A stretch of DNA of 64,000 bases from assembly GCA_950295325.1 (NCBI GenBank), contig OX485809.1:12896001-12960000 (forward strand), in the 5' to 3' direction. A program made the translations under genes and the position numbers. The stretch comes from Polytrichum commune. Taxonomy: Eukaryota > Streptophyta > Polytrichopsida > Polytrichales > Polytrichaceae. Of the stretch, positions 13,601-26,900 are shown one piece after another. Under the pieces are notes generated by a model. That model had not been told where the DNA came from, searched no databases, and saw nothing but the letters and a program-made list of their open reading frames with translations. Each line of letters opens with the position of its first letter. Positions within the stretch are counted from its first letter, which is position 1.

Positions 13601-16600
13601 AGGATCCAAGACCAACTAAACTATGGATTTGAGTGATCCTATAAGTTAAGAATAAAAATATGGGCCCAAGTAGTTTACACCATGATATGAGTCCAAGGTA
13701 AGAAAAAAATGGATTGTAATTAAATGTGGTAACACTTTCCTGCCAAATTTCAGTGGTCCCACTCAAGAAAGCACTCACCCTAGTTTGAGAAAGCAACTTT
13801 AAGCTTGGGTCCGATATTCACTCTAAAAGTAAGGATCATAAAAAGATGTTTTGAATCCCGAGTTTCTTGGATCCGAACACCACTATAAACCCATCCTCAT
13901 GACATCTCCAATGCCGCCATCACATTTCCCTCCAATTCCTACTCCAAAGCCGCAATAAATGAGCTTGTGTAGTTATAGTTAATATTTTGCTATCACTCAA
14001 ATCTTACCCAATGAAAACAACCATGGTATTAGGTGTCAAGGATTAATGTCACATTGGATTAAGGTTTTTAATAACCATCTATGTCTTTCATATCTTCTTA
14101 AGTAGGTTAAGTTCACACTTTTGTAGTTCATTGGTGCTCTTTGTGTCATGTGTGGGTTTGTCCTATATGTGGACTCCTATCACTCTAATTTCATCCACAA
14201 TGTCCATTGTGAAGCTCAAGAGTTTTGCAAACAGTGTTGTATTTTCCCTTTTGGGTGCAATAGTATGGTGACCCCCTTTCTAGGCCCAAGTAACCTTTTA
14301 ATATTTCATGTGGCGTTCCTTAATTAACTCATTTTTAGTTGTAAATTACCATTTTTTTATTACGAATTGCCGTGAATGGAAGCAAACTATACTTAGTTTC
14401 AACTTACATGTCTCGATTTTAGTCTCACAAATACTATAACTAGCACTTTAATATGTGGGCATAGTCTGGCAAATCAACCATGTAGTCATCACAATAACAT
14501 ATGTAGTATCGTATATACAATCAATTCCTTCCTTAGGAATATGCAAATGTAAAACATTCAATATAGCCGAGCAACAAGGTCAAGCTACTCTTACTTTGCT
14601 CTACCATTAATCTCACCCACCCCTCTAGTATGTTACATTGTGGTACAAGATGGTTCAAACTTTGTACTATTGATAATAATCTCTCCAATTGCTTTTGTCT
14701 TTCTCTAGGTTGTAGACAAACTCTATTGGTTGTGTTAGCTCGACTTAATCACTATCCAATTGTGAGACTAGTGTCTAATCCTTACCAAACTTCTCTCTAT
14801 AATTGCTACCAAAGCAACAAAGATAACTTTTCTCCACTTACAAATCAACATGACTACACTCTAGCCAAGTCTTGTTTTACTTATTGCATGCAACTTAACC
14901 CAAGTGAACTCCATAGCCATCTAAAAAACACCACGCAAGGACTATATCCAATATGTTATGAAACATTCAATTGTTCCTTAACTGTTAGTCATGATTTGTC
15001 CTAACCCTTTTCAAACATTTCATTTTTTCTATTCAGTTAGTGGCCATAATGCCCACTAACTTCAATGATTATAGTCGGAAGATACATATTCATCATTGTT
15101 TTCTCCATTTTAACACAACATCAAATTCATTGGACATCATATTGTTATCAACTCAACTCCTTCTTTTGCATAAACATTATCATGATACAAACTCGCATCT
15201 TGAAATTGTAGTTGATTTCCTCAATTTGGGAAATAACAACCATGTTATAACTTATTGTACTTATTGTCTTTTCCTATAAAGGCATTGCTCGCCTATAGCC
15301 TACACTCTCATCTTAAGAATTTGTAGCTATATACTTCCTATCATCTATGTCCTTCTTGCGCTCAACCTATCGCATGCGTTACTCATGCTAACTATCATAT
15401 GATTAGTTTATCCTAAAATGGTTTGTCCTCTTCCTCATGGGAACTTCCCTTATATCTTCGGCCTTTGATACAACCGCATGTGGACTGAAACTGTTGACAC
15501 TACTTCACATTGCCTATAGTCTACCATTCACATTGCTTTTAGATTCTACCCTTACTTTATGCATCAAAATTCAATAATCTACTTCCTATAGCTAGTGTGA
15601 ACATGCTATAGCCAATCAATTCTTACTACATTAATACTACTTGAAGAGGATTGAAGACTATAGCGGCGAAGGCACCACTACTACTACACTAATTGTTATT
15701 CTATATGTAATATTCTAATCCCAAGATGTGTAAGGCAATAGTGGGCAAATGTTAATACAAATAAAATAATTGTATAAAGTTCAATATATAAAGTGCAATG
15801 TTATGAAGAGAGCATTTTTGGTTGAGAGAGGTTTGACTCTATCGCTACAACAAATAGAGTATCCTATTCATTTTGGTGCCTCTAAATTTACATTAACTAG
15901 TGGAGAGGGAGATGCGGTGATGATCGTTATGCCTCTACTCCCTCTACCTCAAGGTATGTGGTGTTGATTTGTTAATTTTCATTCTCCATCTTCATATTGA
16001 CATACCACATAACTTAAGTGGCATTAACAAATCTACAATACACCGTCAACAAAATCCATACTGTTAAATTGGACCTTCATTTGTTAATTATGGTTATCAA
16101 ATGTTCATGTGTCATGATTCTTTGACTAACTACCTAGGTCCCTTGAAATGTGTTCATCATCGAGTCTAGAGTGGTTAATAAAATTCAAAGATGTGCTCCA
16201 AATCCTTTTTAATTAGCATGTGTCTTTATGTTGTGTCCACTCTTCGATCCATGCTTAGTCACACATCACTTTAATATAAGTGTCCTTTAAGGCACATGGG
16301 CCTGATTCAATTATATACCTTAATTGGACACCTATATACGAGTGTGTACTTGGTTAGGTTAGATCCAAGAATAGAACTCAACAAGACACGTGGTTAAAGA
16401 TATTGATCTATGTGTTCAAAATTTATCAACCATTATGGACTCAATGGTCAACACAATTTAGAGAACCCATGCATTCAATCAAAGCACGAATCAAAGAATC
16501 AGCACCCATGCACTTCCAATAATCTTAATTAAATAAAGGGAGGTCTGACTTTTGTTGATATTTCATCATACATTTGCTAACGCCACACAAGTTTCCTTGC

Positions 16601-18250
16601 ATAAAATTGATCAGTAGAAGTTGGAAAACATGAAAACATAACATAATAACACTCACGTACCTAAAATTAGGTTTGCATACCTTAGTCTAGAGTGCCCCTC
16701 ATTATGCTTGAGTGCAAATAAATCATTGAGTTTCAAATAGTGAGGACTCAACCCACTCTAAGTGGGATGGGTTTTAAATGGTTACATTTTCCAACTAGTC
16801 CATTTCTCCTAGGATACAAAGTATATGATTAGTACGAGATGGACCTTAGCAAATCCAAATGAAGATTGTAACCACTTTCTGCACAATTTTGAGAACTTTA
16901 TTGAAAATCTTTTTCATTATCAAAATGGTATTTTGTATGTTCATCAAATTGTCACCCCCCAATCGTGTATTAATCCTAGAATGGTTAACATGTTTTGAGC
17001 ACATAGTCCGGTGTATTTTGAACACATATCTTACCAGTGTTTGTGCTTAGATTAACACCTAATCACATACCACTCAAATATAGTGTGCGATTAAGATAAG
17101 TAACCGAATTAGGCATGTCTATCCCAACAAAATACTACATACGTAGGGCTCTACCCATTAGATGAAACGATGGTTGGTTGAAAGTTGTTGTCTTGTAGTG
17201 TGTTGTATAAAAGAAAAATGTGTATGTTAAAATAAAAGTTGTTATCTTGTAGTTGAACAATTGAATTTTAGTTCATGCTCCAAAATATATACATCAAAAT
17301 TCTTTAATGCGAATCTCTGAGCAAGATGCTCATTGTGTCAAACAACATATGATCGCAACAACATAAAATGAGCAAAAGCTTGCAGCAACTATGGTCCATG
17401 TAGGATTTTGGTATTCTTTTCATATCAGGATATGCTCAATCAATAATAGCTCAACACCAAGGGCCGCTTCACACTATGGCCATCCAAGCCGAGAGGCCGT
17501 GGGATTGAGTGGCCAAACTTTGTTGAGAGTCCAAAGAAATGAGCTGAAAATAGTCAATAAAATATAATAAGTGGAGCCTTTGGTTGGGTATAAGATAAGG
17601 TCGACAAACTCGCGACAACGCAACCTACCCCGCATCACATCAAAATTTGTAAAATGTCAGAGCGTATGTGACTGAACAATCGAGTCGTCCACAAACCGTA
17701 GCTTTTTAAAGTAAAATCTGGGCTCCGAAAGCTAAAGATGATCCACTAAGAAATGCATGACTGGCGACTTCTAATGAATTGAAGGTATTATGATGCACTG
17801 TTGATTTGGAAATGCATCGATGTAATGAAACACATCAACATGAAGTTGATCCTAGAGGTGTGTAGTAGTTTTTCAATTCTCCAACATTTTCGTAGGTGTT
17901 TAAAAACCTCTTCTTGTCTACAGCTCTCCTCATGCCTTATCATAAGAGTGGGAGTTAATTAGATTCCAAACAACTCTATCTAGTTCATTACATGAATTTA
18001 TAGTTATCTCACGGTAAATTATTTTCATCAACATTAGTTTCCACATTCATCCAATACATTTGTTCACAATCAAACTTATGGGTGAGAAAGAAAAGCAAAT
18101 TTAGAGCTTTGCTCTAGGTAGACGTGTGTTGTTTGGGTACTTCTCTCTTTGCACCCACTTCTCGTAGGATATGGATATGCAAATACACTCCTCCCTTTTT
18201 GATACGACACTCAATAATGATAATTTTTTTGTAAACCGAACTTTCAAGTT
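10700..18250. other. Intergenic, element-rich, no gene recognised
   Basis: Contains Rep1 copies (listed with the representative copy) and a segment at about 11096-11185 that is the inverse of 54523-54600. Open frames reach only about 124 codons (14630-15004) without domains. Several AT-rich stretches (12.9-13.2, 15.0-15.3 kb) show nothing identifiable. Confidence 0.5.
11096..11185 (-). repeat. Dispersed repeat, inverse of 54523-54600
   Basis: TTCACCACAAAATTTGGGTG and GACCACCAAAC here match, on the other strand, GTTTGGTGGTCACCC and AAATTTTGTGGTGAGAGAAC at 54523. Flanks also correspond (GACAACCTG / CAGGTTGTC type). Probably two copies of one MITE family; ends not resolved. Confidence 0.6.
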
Positions 18251-18254
18251 AAAT

Positions 18255-18994
18255 CTACCTCTATAATACAACTATGTCATTGTTAATACGACACTCCCCC
18301 AAAGTGTCACATTATAGAGGTAATAAATGCATGCATGATGGGTCCCACACAAGTACAAGTACATAATTAATATTGAATATATGTAAATTTCACATATGAA
18401 ATGTGTCTTGATGTAAAATGATGCTAAAACACAAGAACTAAGGGAACTATGTTCTCTATCTCAAACCCTGATCAAGAGACTCATTAGCTTTTGTCTCTTT
18501 CACACGAATTTTTCACCTAAATCCTAAACCAAGGTGCATAATTTATTTTTTAGCATATTGAACTCAATATTTAACATATTTCTTTGATTTGCATATTGTT
18601 AGAAAGCTCTTGAAATTTCACTTCTTTTGGTGGTAGTTTGTCCCATTTTGAGTTGTATTGGCAAAGCTATGAGCATTGGAAGGCATGTTACGTTTTTGCA
18701 CTTGATTTTTAGACAACAATATACTTTTGCATATTCTAAGGTGGCAACATCAACAAACTATTGATTATTTCTTTAAGTCCACATAGATTTCATGAGAGAA
18801 ATTTGCATATTTGTAAAGGCATGTGAAAGAATGTTCACTTTGTATAAGTGGCAAAATATCCATTGTGTGTTTTCATAGAGTACATTGTTATTATGACAAA
18901 GAGGTCCAATTTTTCATATTATTGCGTATGTGACACCTGGATAATACGACAATTTTCTCGTTTCCCAAATGTGTCATATATATTAAAGAGGTAG
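18255..18994. mobile_element. TIR element of about 740 bp (hAT/Mutator-like MITE)
   Basis: Left end CTACCTCTATAATAC, then TAATACGACAC and CCAAAGTGTCACATT. The right end is the inverse: TAATACGACAATTTTC, CCCAAATGTGTCATAT, TTAAAGAGGTAG (18994). Long imperfect TIRs of the CCTCTxTAATA...GACACxTTGGG type are known from plant DNA transposons. Non-coding interior; no clear target duplication. Confidence 0.5.
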
Positions 18995-19420
18995 GATTGT
19001 AGTACAAGACAATACGCAAATCCAAATCATGCATGTAGCCATTTGTCTCATAAAGTTCATAGCTCATATGAATATCTTATCCATTACCAAATGAAATATT
19101 CTCATGCTCATTGAATGGTCATATAGATCCCCCACTCATGTTGACTATTGAGCCTAGAATAGTTAGCGTGTTTTGAACACAAAGCCCAATTGTTTTTAAC
19201 ATGTGACTTTTTTATGTATGTTCCTAGAATCAACCTAACCATGTACCACTCAAGTATAGGTGACTACATTATACCCATGTTTGACTTAGGCACATCTAAG
19301 GTATGTGGGTGTTATTCGGATTGTTTTAAATGTTCTCCAACTTCAATTGATTCAATGAAACTTGTGTTGCATTTGCAAATGTACAAACAAGAGCAAAATA
19401 TGAATTGCAAATCAAATATC

Positions 19421-20395
19421 TCATGATACAGTCATGATTATCAAATGCACATGCTTGTTGATACATGAATTGAAGACATGTTGAATGTGAGTAGTTGATA
19501 AATTGTGAAGACATAGTCTAATCTCTTCTGAACATGTATCTCTATGGTATTTATTATTTGACTCTTGCCTACCCACACACCAATCAACACACATGCGTGC
19601 AATTAAGAAGGTAAGCAAATGAGGGCATGTTTACATGAAAGCCAATAGGTTATAGCTCTTCAGAATCCTTGCATTTTCATTGGTTGAGAGTGTCACGGCC
19701 CCCCTACTTTCGGTTTACATGAGGATAGTTTTGGACCACAACCCACAACCCACAACATTTTCAATGGATGAAAAATCTAAATGGAACCCCACATGGCTAA
19801 TATGGATAATGTTGGGCGGGATCGTATGGAGTTTTTATGGGATGGCCCTTGAAGGTAACTTGACAAAATTTGCAGTTTAGATTTGGGTTTACAATAATGA
19901 CTTTTGCCCTCCAAAAGACTTTGGGCTTTGATATAGTCCATGGACTTATCAATGGTCTCATCCAAAATCGGGGCACCATGGTCATTTAAGAGCCATGGCT
20001 AATGCTTTTGGTGTAAATGTGCCCTATCACCCACATAAGGCAAATGGGTCTTAAGTGGCTTGTTTCTTAATTGAACCCCTACATTTGTTTGATATGTGAT
20101 TCAATGAGGATCAAAGAACAACACATCATAAAGACACATGTTTAGAAGAGACTAGACTACATCTTCAAATATTAATAACTACTCTAGACACTTGGGAGAA
20201 CCTACGTATTAAGTTAAAAAAACAACAAACATGCACTTTTGATAACCACAACTAAATAAGGGGAGGTCCGATTTTCAATCCGGTTTTTGCAGATGTTTCA
20301 TCATCGATTTGCTATTGCAACTCAAGGTTTGTTGTGTCGAAGTTGGAGAACATGGAAAACGGACCATATAACACCCACCTAAGCTTAACCTTCCC
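19421..20395. repeat. Inverted Rep1 pair (foldback) abutting the VAL 5' region
   Basis: A forward Rep1 arm (about 19421-19640) faces a reverse arm (about 20040-20395), with a separate MITE in between. The reverse arm ends at the ACACCCACCTAAGC landmark (about 20370-20387), next to the polypyrimidine start of the gene's leader. Arms are diverged, so pairing would be imperfect. Confidence 0.6.
19624..20027. mobile_element. MITE of about 400 bp with GGGCATGTTTACA termini, inside the Rep1 foldback
   Basis: Left end GGGCATGTTTACATGAAAGC; right end ...TTTTGGTGTAAATGTGCCC, its imperfect inverse. Flanks are TGA and TAT, so the target duplication, if any, has decayed. A related left end (GGGCATGTTTACACTAATGA) starts at about 54334. 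PIF/Harbinger-like by terminal GGG. Confidence 0.55.
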
Positions 20396-20399
20396 TTCC

Positions 20400-20997
20400 C
20401 TTCCCTTTACCTTAGGAGCCCACAAAGCGAGCACCAGTGGCCAAGAGCCGAGTCGCGTGGCTCTCTCCTCAGGACACACAGCCTGTCGTCGTCGTCGCCG
20501 TCGTCGCCTTCTCATTGCGCCATTTTGCCATCATCATCATCATCCCATCCGCCTTGTCTGCCTGCCTGGCCTAGCCTAGCGTGGCGTGGATGTCATGTAC
20601 CCGTCACCTCCCGTCATCTCCGCTCTCCTCATTCCTAACCATCGCTAACTAAGTCTGTCTCTCGTGCTCGGGAAACAAACGACGAGTCCACTCTTCCCTG
20701 CGTCTTGCCCTTAAACTTAAGCCTCCTCCTCGTCGTGGTTGCCTGCACGAACCTCCCTCCTCGCGGTGCAACAGAAGTCAGCGGTGAAACACTCCGCCAT
20801 CGTTTTATCGAGAGCCTACTACTTGGAATCAATACTTAAACAAGTGGATGCACACGAGGGCGCAATGAGCCTGCTGTTGTAAGGGCGTATAAGAAGGAGA
20901 AGGACGAGTGGGAAAGAGGATCAACAAGGATGTGAGGGAGGGGGGGAGCATTAGGGTTTGGGCTGCCGGGGTAAACGACGGAGGAGGAGCATTAGGC
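20400..20997 (+). promoter_or_regulatory. Putative promoter-proximal region / 5' leader of the VAL gene
   Basis: Composition changes abruptly here from AT-rich repeat DNA to GC- and CpG-rich sequence. A polypyrimidine run (repeated CTTCC, about 20388-20410) follows an AT-rich CATATAAC at about 20364-20371 that could act as a TATA element. CGT and CAT trinucleotide runs lie at about 20485-20545. Upstream ATGs occur (for example near 20594), so uORFs are possible. Transcription start and any leader intron cannot be fixed from sequence alone. Confidence 0.45.
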
Positions 20998-23900
20998 ATG
21001 GCCGTAGAGAGCGCGGGTGGCAGCGGCCGGAAGGTGTGTTGGAACACCAAGTGCGGGGCGACTAGCTCCCCGACGTGGCGGCCTGGCTGGATTGTGCGTT
21101 CCGGGCGCACGGCTGAGCTTTGTGATCAGTGCGGGTGAGTGAGTGATTGGTTAGTTGGTTCATTGATTGATTGGAGGAGGAGTTGTTGTTCTTGCTATCA
21201 TTTTTGCATGTTTCTGGATGTGTTTGGATGTTAAGTGCTCGGCTAGGGCATTTACGAGGGCACTAAGGAACAGAGAATAAGGAAGAGCACTTCGAAGTTG
21301 CATGCATGGGATCTCGCATGTAGTATCCATTAGTATTAATATTAGTAGTAGTAGTATTAGTATTAGTAGTAGGAGGAGAAGTAGTACTCTTTGCGGCATT
21401 AGGTTTTAGTGATCATTGGTAAAATAAGTAGTATGTAGTGTGGCATGCATGGGAGCTAAATCAGGCAGTTCTTGATGTTGCTATAGTATTTGGATGTATT
21501 CGGATGTGTTTAGATGTTAAGTGCATGGTTAGGGCATGTTCGAGAGTACTAAGGAATACGGAATAAGGAAGAGTACTTCGAAGTGGCATGCATGAGATGA
21601 AATCCGCCGCATGTTGTTGTTGTTGTTGTTGTAGTAGTAGTAGTAGTAGTAGTAGGAGGAGGAGTACTGTTTCTGGCATTAGGTTCTAGTGATCAGCGGT
21701 CAAAAGAGTAGTTGTGTAGTGTTTTCATGCATACATGGGAGCTGAATCAGACAGGGGAGTGTGAGTTGTGTTGGTTGCAGAGTTGCGTACCAGCAGTCCC
21801 GCTATTGTGAGACGTTTCACAGAGAGGATGGAGGGTGGAGAAATTGTAATTCGTGTAAAAAGGTTAGTGCTTCTGTCACCTTGTAAATTGTCTTTGTCAC
21901 GAAATGCGTGGTTCTGAAATGTACCTTGACGTCGGGGACCTGTTCACGTTGTTGTGACTTGTAAAGTTGCACCGAAAGAGGTGCTGATTACGAAATCAGC
22001 GGAAGTGACGTGGACTGGTAAATTGATGGTCCAGGATGATGTTGTAGTGGACGGACATGGCGTTTGGACTGCACTTTTTTTCGTCCATGTGTTCTGTTGC
22101 TGGGGAGAAGTAGACTCACGCAAATTGAACATGAATACACTAAATTAGTGTATGATTTGCTATGTATTACATAATGTGATGGAATCAGAGCATTGATATA
22201 TTGGACCCTTTTTAAAAGTCTACATCAGCTAATGGGAGTTTCCCTGTTCATGAGAAGTGTTTAGTGGTAGCAAAATTGGACGCTCAGATCAAGCAGTATG
22301 CTTGTGCTTTTTGTTTACAAAATTTTAATGAAGTGAGTTTGGCGGCGGGAGGCGCAGGGTGTACACTGTGGGTGTGTAGCATCCGTTTATGAGTTTGTAC
22401 TACTGGACAAGGGTGGAGTGGAGTGCATCAGATGTGCACAAGCACATGACACTGGCGCGGTTCCCCTGGTATGAGATGTGCGCAGTTTGTTGAGTGGGTC
22501 TTGCCTGTGTTTGTGATGAGTGTCTTTATATCAGCTAGCTTTGTTGAGATTTTCTTATCAAATGTTCAGAAGGAGAAACTGAGCAGTTGCTCGTGTTGTG
22601 CATTTATTACATATACAGCTATACAGAGACTAGGTGTTGTTTGCTATTGCAACAGCAATGCCACTTAAATGCCTTCTTTATCAACTAATGTATGGGGTTA
22701 CCTTTTCCTCAGTGAAGGAAATCCATGTAGTTCATATTCTTATGGGTCTGGAAACACCATGAATTGCATGCATGGTGCAGGTTAGTAAACATGGACAGCA
22801 ACTCCTGGCGCCAGCTGGAATGGATAGTGCAAAAGTGGTAGACCCAGCTGGTAGAGGCTGGTGTGAGTATGGTGCTGCATTGGCTGGTTGTCAGGCGGAT
22901 ACTGGACAATGGCAGCCCTCATCTGCGGGACGAGTTCCGATGAGCTCCCCCAGTGGACTACCTGGGACTTGGCAGTCTCCCCAGGGAAGTGAGCAGCCAG
23001 TTAAGGTCAGGGATGCTGGAGAGCAGAGTGTTTATGAGGCACCGGATCGTGTTGTTGAGGTGGTAGACATGGAGAGAAGCGCTGCTTTAGATAGGATAAA
23101 ATTGGTTGGAATGGGAGCAAGTGGTGGTGGGAGTCCTCAGTCAGGAGGGCATATGGAAAATGCTCCGCAGTCTCCTGGTAAGTCAGGTGCAGAGACATCT
23201 ACAGGGATAAACCTGTCAAGAGGATCCAGTCCTCTAGGTTTTGATGGGGGTCCCAGGGGGGGACCTGAGGTTCCAGCAGGGGACACAGGGGAAGGCAAAT
23301 CAGGTGGTCAACATCGTCCACCTCGTATTCGGCAGTTGTTGCCCCGTCCACATGGCAGTTCAGGTGCACCACCACCTTTTGAGCCAGCCTTTGATCCTCA
23401 GGCACCATTGCGGGTTGCACGCCCACCAGGGGAGGGCAGAGGCCGCAACCAGTTACTCCCTCGATATTGGCCACGAATTACAGATCAAGAGCTCAAGCAG
23501 ATAACTTCTGGAGAGTATCCTTCTGTTGATTTTGTGCTGGTTTTATTACACCCTGTTCATGTAGCACTGAAGAATTTTTATCAGTTTGAAACTCGGTCAA
23601 CTACTTGAGGCAGCAATGCTTATCTAACATGTGTTGGTTTGGCATGAGTTGCTCCCATCTCAAGTTGTAGTCCTACTAGCCTGAAGTGTGTTGCCCTTGA
23701 CAAGATTTTGGCAGCATGCACACTGTAATTACTCCGTTGTTTGAGAAGATGCTTAGTGCCAGTGATGCTGGCCGGATCGGTCGGCTGGTACTTCCAAAGG
23801 CTTGTGCTGAGGTACGTATGGGTTTTATTCACCTCTCTTAAGTTTTAATTGCAAAATATCAAAGCACATCCCTGGAAGTGGTAAGATGTCCCAACATTAT

Positions 23901-26900
23901 CAAGTAGATGACCAGTTTTCAGTGCTGTTACTTTTCCAGTCTCAGTAGTTATTGAACGTCATATCTGAGATTTTAAGATTCTCCCCTGAAAATCAACAGA
24001 AGCTAATACCAATAGCTGCAAAGTGTTGTGATTTATGTGTATCCATGATATGAATTGAGCAACCTATTCACGAAAGAAAGGCAATTGTCAATTTGCGCCT
24101 GCTCTTGGTAAATGGAATTCTGGAATTGGAGGTGATTGCAGGCATATTTCCCACCAATACACCAGCCGGAAGGATTACCTCTGAGAATCCAGGATGTCAC
24201 AGGAAGAGATTGGGTGTTCCAGTTCCGGTTTTGGCCCAATAACAACAGCCGGATGTATGTTCTGGAGGGTGTTACACCATGCATCCAATCTATGAGGCTC
24301 CATGCAGGTGATACAGGTATTTGCTCCATCGCCTCTCAACCATGTACCAGTTAGTCGCCGAATCTCAAAGTTGCAGTCTGCTGATAATTGGTCTTCTTGC
24401 AGTCACCTTCAGCAGGCTGGAAGCTGATGGAAAGCTGGTCATGGGATATCGGAGGGCCCCAAGTTCTCTTTCTTCTCAGGTGTGTACTGGTCAAAGTCTT
24501 CTGACTGGTAATATCAGATCACTTTCCATTTGAAAAAGAAAGTGATAAATAAAAATGTGCAAGATCCTAGTATGCAGCTGGTTTTATTTATAATTTACTG
24601 GTGCTTGGTGGGTCATGCAAGAGATGATATTGATAGTGCAGTTTCCCAGAAATGTCAGGCTCTTGAAGGGTTTCAGGTTGGGTTAGTGTAACTAAGTTTG
24701 TGTCTACTCACAGTGAGGCTGGATTATAGAGTCTATCCCCATTGCAGTTGTATCTTAAGTACTCTCGATTTCAAAAGAAGAAGAAGAGCCTGGAGCATGA
24801 ATACATATACCAGGGGTTTGTGGTTTTCAGGATGCTGGTGCTAGCAGGGCTGCAGCTACTGTTAACATTGGGTTACCAACTGCAAGCAGCGTGGCCAACC
24901 AGTCAGCAGATACTTGGGGTTCCAATGTTGGAGTGTCCAAATCGAAAGATAATAGCATTATAGGTCAGTTGTGGTCTTCGCAGATGGATCGCAAACGTGG
25001 GCGCCCACTTGGCTCAAAGAGCAAGCGCCTGCGGCTTGATAGTGCAGATGCTCTGCTCCTGAAGTCCAACTGGGAAGAAGTGCAAGAGCTCCTGCGGCCC
25101 TCTCCATCGGCTATTCCTACCACCATCACTATTGATGGTCACGAATTTGAAGAATATTCAGTATGTCATTTCATGAATGAACTCTTGGCTTGCTGTTTTC
25201 TCCCTCAAATATGCGAAAGGCTCACAAGTTCTCATATTAAGTGATACACACTATCAAGCATTCCCATCCTTACTTTGTCTTCCTTGTATGAGTGGCCAAA
25301 TTTCTCTCAGGTGTCACTTGAAGTTTTCTCATTGACTTGATTTCTCTTTTTGTGAAACAATCCCCTTGCAATTCACTTCATCACATTTAAATGCATAAAA
25401 TCTCATAAACAGTTACTGATGAGACTTGTATCTTTATAGGAACCTCCAGTTTTTGCTAAACGAACCTTCATGACCAGCTCTCCATCAGGGTAAGTGAGAG
25501 GGTTTTCTCCTTGTCAGGTCTAATTTAGCACGGGGTAATCTGTTTGTGAGGTGCTCTAGCAAAGCTTTCAAGGAAATGATTTACATAATTCTCATGGTTG
25601 GTACGCTGACAAGATTCATTTGCCTCTTGTAAAAACGTTTCCAACTTTTATGGTTTTCTTGCATTAGAAGTAAATGGTTATGGTCAGGTTGGGATCCGTT
25701 TTTGATGTCGTTATGGATTGCAGGGAACAGGAACAGTGGGCGCAATGCGATGATTGTGGGACCTGGCGCCGACTACCAAACGATGCTTTTGTGCCTGCAA
25801 AATGGTCGTGCTCCCAAAATACCTGGGACCCAATGAGGTAAATTTGGCTATGGTCCCTTTTTGTCTGCTTCAATGTACTCGGACCCATAATCACATGGTT
25901 GCCAAATGCTTGCATAAGGGAGCCTGGGCCTGTTCTAGCTACTTTACTGATGAGAGTACTGAGGACTTGGCTTCAGTTTGTTATACTGTTGTCAACCTAC
26001 ATGTCAAGGAGATTAGAAGAAAAATATTTCTTATGGAGTAGAATAGGGCAGCATGGTGGATGCCCTGGTGGTGTGATGGAGAGCAGTCAGTTGTTGAGTT
26101 GGTTTATTTTCTATGTGGGGAACTTGATCGTCATAAGCAAGTTTATCACATTGGGCAGGTCATTAAAATGGACCAGTTGTGGTGTGATGTCAAAGGAATT
26201 TTTATTTTTCTTAGTAGATGTGTTACTAGCTTGTAAGTTCTAGCATTATTAAGTGGCCATACTGCTTGATCATGCGCTCCAGCTGGGCATAAAGTTACTG
26301 GTTGTGTTTCACAAAGTGGTTAGTCTGTACTGGGGTGAAGAGACTAGGGGTCCTGTTACCCACTTTGGTAGTATTTCTGTTCGCTGCAACAATGTGTCAG
26401 TGGGTACATTGCAGAGCACAGTGCAGCGCACCTCAAGAAGTGAGCATTGACAAACTTGAAGTACTACTGGGTCCTGTGCACACTCAAGGCAAGTCTTGGA
26501 CCCAGAAATAGTCTTTCATCCTGTTCAGTATATGTGTACAGAGGGCTCTGCTGTGCAAAGTGGGGTGAGGTTAGGTTGTGGATGGAGGGTGACAGAGCCT
26601 GGGTGGTGGGGTGGCTGACATGATGCAGAGGGTGGGAAGCAGGAATGTGCACCCAAGACACTTGTCAACCCTAGAGAGGAAAAGGTCCCAACCACATCAG
26701 CTGCGGCAGGCTTGGACACTTTAGCACAGGCAGCATCAACAACTTTGAGTCCAGTACGGACAACAAAGCACCCCAGGCATCGGCCAGGATGCAGCTGCAT
26801 AGTTTGTATTCAACCTCCAAGTGGAAAGGGACCTAAACACAAAGCTTCATGCATCTGCAATGTTTGCGTGACAGTGAAGCGCCGTTTCAGGACATTAATG

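Larger units (their letters stand above)
20998..22468 (+). other. VAL N-terminal PHD-like (PHD-L) zinc domain, exons 1-3
   Basis: Residues about 12-110. Exon 1 ends in [18 protein letters not shown] and LCDQCG. Exon 2 continues [19 protein letters not shown] and CNSCKK. Exon 3 gives [18 protein letters not shown]. The spacing of Cys/His pairs and the GATSS...W..GW signature match the plant-specific PHD-like domain of HSI2/VAL proteins, which contributes to histone-mark reading and repression. Exon 1 ends in phase 2 (GG) and the A at 21781 completes glycine. Exon 2 ends exactly at a codon (21862) and exon 3 starts with GGT at 22358. All three exons were found by reading frames across introns; exons 2 and 3 are too short to stand out as open frames. 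Confidence 0.93.

Noticed and set aside
20334-20579. 81-codon frame in the VAL leader
   Set aside because: Begins in the Rep1 arm and runs through simple CGT/CAT repeats; at most a uORF.
20908-21138. Earlier start for VAL at 20908
   Set aside because: The codon is GTG; the first in-frame ATG is 20998, right before the conserved domain.
22772-23608. Open frame of 278 codons taken as a gene on its own
   Set aside because: It is VAL exon 4 plus intron sequence on both sides; the ATG at 22772 precedes the acceptor, and codons after 23514 replace the conserved junction to B3.
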